64,000 nucleotides of DNA from contig JNVV01000001.1 of assembly GCA_000733355.1 (NCBI GenBank), forward strand, positions 4,304,069 through 4,368,068, written 5' to 3'. Source of the stretch: Falciphora oryzae (lineage: Eukaryota > Ascomycota > Sordariomycetes > Magnaporthales > Magnaporthaceae). Each line of letters opens with the position of its first letter. The stretch's first letter is position 1. The notes below the pieces were generated by a model, which worked only from the letters and a program-made list of their open reading frames with translations, was not told where the DNA came from and made no database searches. A program made the translations under genes and the position numbers. Shown here one piece after another: positions 60,434 through 64,000 of this stretch.

Positions 60434-62722
60434 ATGGCAGGCGCAGGGAGCACCACATCGTCACTCACTTCAACCTCACACACCCTCACACACGCCCCAA
60501 TGGCGCCGACCTCGGGCAACATGCCGCCCCCGCCTGAGGGCCTGGCCGATCTCCTGAGCTCCATGCAGGTCGCCAACCGCCACCAGTTTATGCGGCCCTC
60601 GCGCTCGACTCCGACCGCCTCCCTATACCTCGCCAAGGACACCCTGGACGCCTTCGCCGGCCAGGTCAGCGACGAGCAGCAGGTCCGCCTGCGCGACGCC
60701 AACAGGAAGCGCAAGCGCGGCGGCGCACGTGGAGGGGGCGACCTCGACCGTGCCGACGTGCTCAAGATCCGCAAGCTGCACGTCGACGGCTTCGAGACGG
60801 GCCAGGTCTGGCAGCAGGCCAAGAGAATCATTACTTCGACCCTGTCCGAGTCGCTGGCTGCCCTGGAGGAGCTGCAGGAGGACGGCGAGGTCCTGGACGG
60901 CGAGCAAAATGGCGACGCCAAGATGCTCGAGTTTGGCGAGGATGGTTTTGAGGTTGGGTCCGACGGCGAGTCGGAAGATGACTCGAACGCCTCTCGCTCC
61001 TCAGAATCTGACGCCGAATCTGGAGACGAGGAAGACGTTTCCGCCGAGCTCTCGGACGAAGAGGGTGTTGATGCGTCAGACGCCGACAAGGACCTGGCCG
61101 AGGAGGATGAAGAGGAAGAGGAGGGTGGGGAGGAGGACGAGGAGGACGACGAAGATGACGACGAAGACGCCGGCCAATACGTCGAAGACCCGAACGGTCT
61201 CAACGACGGCTTCTTCAACATCGACGAGTTCAACAAACAAACACAATGGTTCGAGGACCAGGACGCCAAGGCCGATCCGAACACGGATGTTGTCAGTGAG
61301 GATGAAGAACTGGACTGGCACGCAGACCCAATAGCCCCTTCAAAATCAATGTCTAAGTCCAAGCCATCATCATCCAAACGGCCCGGCAAGGAAGAGATTA
61401 CGTCCGACCTGGAGAACGACGAGGAAGACGACGACGACGACGAGGGAGGCCCAACTTTTGGAGACATGGACCTGGATGCCCCGGAGGGCGCGAGTGATGA
61501 CGAGTTCGGCGGCGATATAGAGGGTGACCTTGAGGGCGGAATGGACCTGACAGCGGACGATATATTCTTCAAGGACTTCTTCGCCCCGCCGCCGAGGAAA
61601 GCCAAGAAGGGAGACAACAGACGTAACAGGGACTACCGACCGAAGCAGCCAAAGGAGTACGACGTTGAGGCCGCCATGGAGGGCGTCAAGCGAGACCTGT
61701 TTGATGACTTGTCAGAAGGCTCGGGCTCCGAAGACGCCCTGTCCGACGTCGAGGCCGGCGACCCCAAGGCGCGGAGGTCGGCGCACGAGAGGCGGCGGGC
61801 CAAGATCACCGAGGAGATCCGCAAGCTTGAAGCCGCAATGGTGAAGCCGAAGGAATGGACGCTCTCAGGAGAGGCGGCCGCGCCCGATCGGCCCGTGAAC
61901 TCGCTGCTGGAGGAGGATTTGGAGTTCGAGCACGTCGGCAAGCCCGTGCCTGTCATCACGGAGGACGTCAGCGAGAGCATCGAGCAGATGATCAAGCGCC
62001 GCATTATCGCCCAGGAGTTCGACGAGGTCATCCGCCGCGTCCCAGGCTCCGAGCTGCCGGCCAACACGCGCAGGGGACTCGTCGAGGTCGACGACACCAA
62101 GGCTAAGCAGGGGCTCGCCGAGATCTACGAGGAGGAGTACGTCAAGAACGCCAACCCGGAAAGCTACGTCAGCCAGTCGGACGAGAAGCTGCGCCGGGAG
62201 GAGAAGGAGGTCGAGCAGATGTGGCGCGACATCAGCGCGCAGCTCGACGCCCTCAGCAGCTGGCACTACAAGCCGCGGCCCGCCGAGCCCTCGCTCACCG
62301 TCGTGGCCGACGTCGCCACTGTCGCCATGGAGGACGCGCAGCCCACGACGGCGCAGGGCGTCTCTGGCGGCGCCAGCGCGCTCGCCCCGCAGGAGGTCTA
62401 CCGCGCCGACAAGGCCACGGCGGGCGAGGGTGAGGTCGTGCCCAAGAGCGGCCTCCCCGTCGCGCGCCAGGAGCTCAGCCGCGAGGACAAGGTGCGCCGG
62501 CGCAGGCGCGAGAAGGAGCGCATCCGCAAGGCCGGCGGCGGCGCCGACGCGGCGAGGGGCAAGCAGCCGCCCGGCAAGAAGGCGCAGGAGCGCAAGGAGA
62601 CCATGGCGGACCTGCGCAAGGGCGGCGTCATGGTCATCAACCGCCAGGGAGAGATCATGGACGTGGACGGGAACAAGCCCAAGGCCGCTTCCACGATTTC
62701 CAGTGGTGCCTTGAAGCTGTGA
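60434..62722 (+). CDS. MPP10: U3 snoRNP protein Mpp10
   Basis: Mpp10 is a nucleolar component of the small-subunit processome. With Imp3 and Imp4 it helps U3 snoRNA cleave pre-18S rRNA. A single exon of 762 residues; ATGs further in (for example MAPTSGN) are possible alternative starts. The N-terminal region has LYLAKDTLDAFAGQ and VLKIRKLHVDGFETGQVWQQ. The long middle is extremely acidic (Glu/Asp runs from about 185 to 400, including EEDEEEEEGGEEDEEDDEDD). The core contains DLTADDIFFKDFF, FEHVGKPVPVITEDVSESIE and MIKRRIIAQEFDEVIRRVPG. The C-terminus is Lys/Arg-rich and ends STISSGALKL. Length and motif order fit fungal Mpp10. Confidence 0.95.
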   Translation: MAGAGSTTSSLTSTSHTLTHAPMAPTSGNMPPPPEGLADLLSSMQVANRHQFMRPSRSTPTASLYLAKDTLDAFAGQVSDEQQVRLRDANRKRKRGGARGGGDLDRADVLKIRKLHVDGFETGQVWQQAKRIITSTLSESLAALEELQEDGEVLDGEQNGDAKMLEFGEDGFEVGSDGESEDDSNASRSSESDAESGDEEDVSAELSDEEGVDASDADKDLAEEDEEEEEGGEEDEEDDEDDDEDAGQYVEDPNGLNDGFFNIDEFNKQTQWFEDQDAKADPNTDVVSEDEELDWHADPIAPSKSMSKSKPSSSKRPGKEEITSDLENDEEDDDDDEGGPTFGDMDLDAPEGASDDEFGGDIEGDLEGGMDLTADDIFFKDFFAPPPRKAKKGDNRRNRDYRPKQPKEYDVEAAMEGVKRDLFDDLSEGSGSEDALSDVEAGDPKARRSAHERRRAKITEEIRKLEAAMVKPKEWTLSGEAAAPDRPVNSLLEEDLEFEHVGKPVPVITEDVSESIEQMIKRRIIAQEFDEVIRRVPGSELPANTRRGLVEVDDTKAKQGLAEIYEEEYVKNANPESYVSQSDEKLRREEKEVEQMWRDISAQLDALSSWHYKPRPAEPSLTVVADVATVAMEDAQPTTAQGVSGGASALAPQEVYRADKATAGEGEVVPKSGLPVARQELSREDKVRRRRREKERIRKAGGGADAARGKQPPGKKAQERKETMADLRKGGVMVINRQGEIMDVDGNKPKAASTISSGALKL

Positions 62723-63263
62723 GGATTTCATGCACTAAACTTACATATTTTGTTTATTATCAATCAAGAATGTTGCACGAATCGCTTGTGCTCTCCATTA
62801 CAGCATCACCCCTGAATGCTTCTCATGAGGATATTCCGGCGTCTCTTTCCAAACAGACTATTGTGGACCATGTTCGAGTCCGCTTCCGATTTCCTGGTCC
62901 TTGTTATTTCCCAGTTCTGTCCCATCCTCTTCAAGACTCCGTATTCTCTTCCTTTTCCGGTTTCCTATGCCTCTCTTTTTCGAGTTCCTATTCTTTCCTG
63001 TTTCCGAGGTCCTGCTCGTCTGCCCATGTTATTTTACCCATTGAACTTCCCGAAGCATGAAACCGCAGACTAATGGTATCTTTCCGAAAATATCGCGACC
63101 AGTTTCTAACGTTGAAAGCCGATGACATGAACAAGGAGAGCCAGGTAATGAAATGTCCTTCCATGAATCCTCCACGATCCCTCCCAACCTAGATTGAGTG
63201 CCTGCCCTCATCTGCCGCGGATACGACCCGACCTCAAGGATACACAGAGACGAGGGCGCCGTA
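62723..63263. other. Convergent spacer between MPP10 and the ankyrin gene
   Basis: About 540 bp with no gene. The plus strand at 62925-63015 is pyrimidine-rich, with repeated TTTCC/TTCCTAT/CTGTTTCC words. Confidence 0.55.
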
Positions 63264-64000
63264 TCAGGGGCTTTGATCTGCCGCCTTGGTCGAAGTTGGT
63301 AAGTTGCGCCGTTTTCGTGACCCATCATCGACTTCCCTTTCTTGGAGCTGCTCAACGTCCGTGTATATTCGCTTTGAGGCAGCGCGGAAAGTGGTCTCGT
63401 GAACGTCACCACCGCGTCTGCTGGACTCGGCTCCCTCGTCGTTTAGCAGCGTTTGCACAATTTCTGCGTGGCCCTCCCTTACGGCAGCTTGAAGAGCGGT
63501 ACCGTCATCGCCGCACTGTACATTGACGTCGGCTCCGGCTTGGAGTAGTCGCTGTACAATTTCTGTATAGCCATTCGTCGAGGCAATATGAAGAGCGGTT
63601 CTTTCGTCGCCCTTTCGGCCCCGTGCTTTCACATCGGCTCCTTTGTCAAGCAGAAGCTGCACAATGTCCGTGTTGCCTTTTTCTAAGGCAACCCAGAGAG
63701 GGGTGCCGTAAACATCGCTACGTGCGTTGACGTTGGCTCCTGCTTCCAGCAGCATTCGCACTACATCCGAATGGCCTCCACAAGAGGCAGGACAAAGGGC
63801 GGTGCCGAGAAAGTCGTTGTGGGCGTCGGGGTTGGCTCCTTTGTCAAGTAGTATTTGCACAACTTCTTTAGAGTTCCAAATTGAGGCGATATGGAGAGCA
63901 GTGTCCCCCGCGACCCGTGTGTTCGCGTCAGCTCCCCCATCAAGAAGAAGCCGCACGATTTCTGTGTGGCCTCCAACCGAGGCAGTCATAAGAGCAGTGC
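63264..64000 (-). CDS. Ankyrin-repeat protein, C-terminal part (runs off the window)
   Basis: The frame is open to the right edge and ends at 63264, so only the last 240-odd residues are seen. Six consecutive ankyrin units of about 33 residues are visible, with motifs TALHIASIWNSKEVVQILLD, PLWVALEKGNTDIVQLLLDK and TALHIASTNGYTEIVQRLLQ. After the last unit comes a short charged tail ending TSTKAADQSP. Ankyrin arrays bind proteins, and in fungi they often form the C-terminus of NACHT/NB-ARC NLR-like proteins, but no such domain is visible here. The repeats are intact with no stop or frameshift. Confidence 0.88.
   Translation of the reverse strand, partial: TALMTASVGGHTEIVRLLLDGGADANTRVAGDTALHIASIWNSKEVVQILLDKGANPDAHNDFLGTALCPASCGGHSDVVRMLLEAGANVNARSDVYGTPLWVALEKGNTDIVQLLLDKGADVKARGRKGDERTALHIASTNGYTEIVQRLLQAGADVNVQCGDDGTALQAAVREGHAEIVQTLLNDEGAESSRRGGDVHETTFRAASKRIYTDVEQLQEREVDDGSRKRRNLPTSTKAADQSP

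Noticed and set aside
54972..62722. Secondary-metabolite cluster around the A-T-R enzyme
   Set aside because: The nearest neighbours are a gene-free spacer and the housekeeping MPP10 gene.

Overview
The window reads as nuclear DNA of a filamentous ascomycete, most likely a Sordariomycete. The evidence is GC-rich coding sequence, short GT-AG introns (mostly 60-150 bp) with CTNAC/CTAAC-type branch sites, and a gene set of fungal Dre2, Kex1, Sfm1, a QutR-like repressor, a Zn2Cys6 regulator, an NRPS-like reductase and Mpp10. The Kex1 and Dre2 sequences feel close to Magnaporthales, but that placement is an impression, not a result. Positions 1-30 and 11552-11770 are unsequenced (N).

Region 1 (1-10.4 kb) is compact and conserved: DRE2 (Fe-S assembly, +), a class I methyltransferase (-), KEX1 (Golgi carboxypeptidase, -), SFM1 (SPOUT protein methyltransferase, +, with an 18-nt microexon) and a divergent class 1A-type dihydroorotate dehydrogenase (+). 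Region 2 (10.4-37.7 kb) is gene-poor. It holds a QutR/qa-1S-like protein (15.7-18.2 kb) and a Zn2Cys6 transcription factor (30.5-33.9 kb), separated by more than 12 kb in which I find no gene; these spacers are rich in poly-T tracts, AGGT/ACCT repeats and pyrimidine runs. Region 3 (37.7-51.5 kb) begins with a six-exon nitronate monooxygenase (+). A block of unusual genes follows, all on the minus strand: a 1332-residue UPF1-like helicase with an altered Walker B motif, a divergent folylpolyglutamate synthase-like ligase, an orphan protein, and a probable small secreted protein that must be assembled across introns. A conserved SPX-domain membrane protein closes the region. Region 4 (51.5-64 kb) has a solitary adenylation-thiolation-reductase enzyme (-), MPP10 (+) and the C-terminal ankyrin repeats of a gene that runs off the right edge (-).

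The conserved genes serve separate housekeeping roles (Fe-S assembly, secretory processing, ribosome biogenesis, phosphate/vacuole biology) and do not form a pathway. The best candidate for something undescribed is the 39-49 kb block, especially the helicase/ligase pair and the secreted protein. No CRISPR array, rRNA, convincing tRNA, transposase or terminal repeat was recognised. Splice sites were assigned by eye from frame, consensus and protein continuity; every multi-exon total given is divisible by three.
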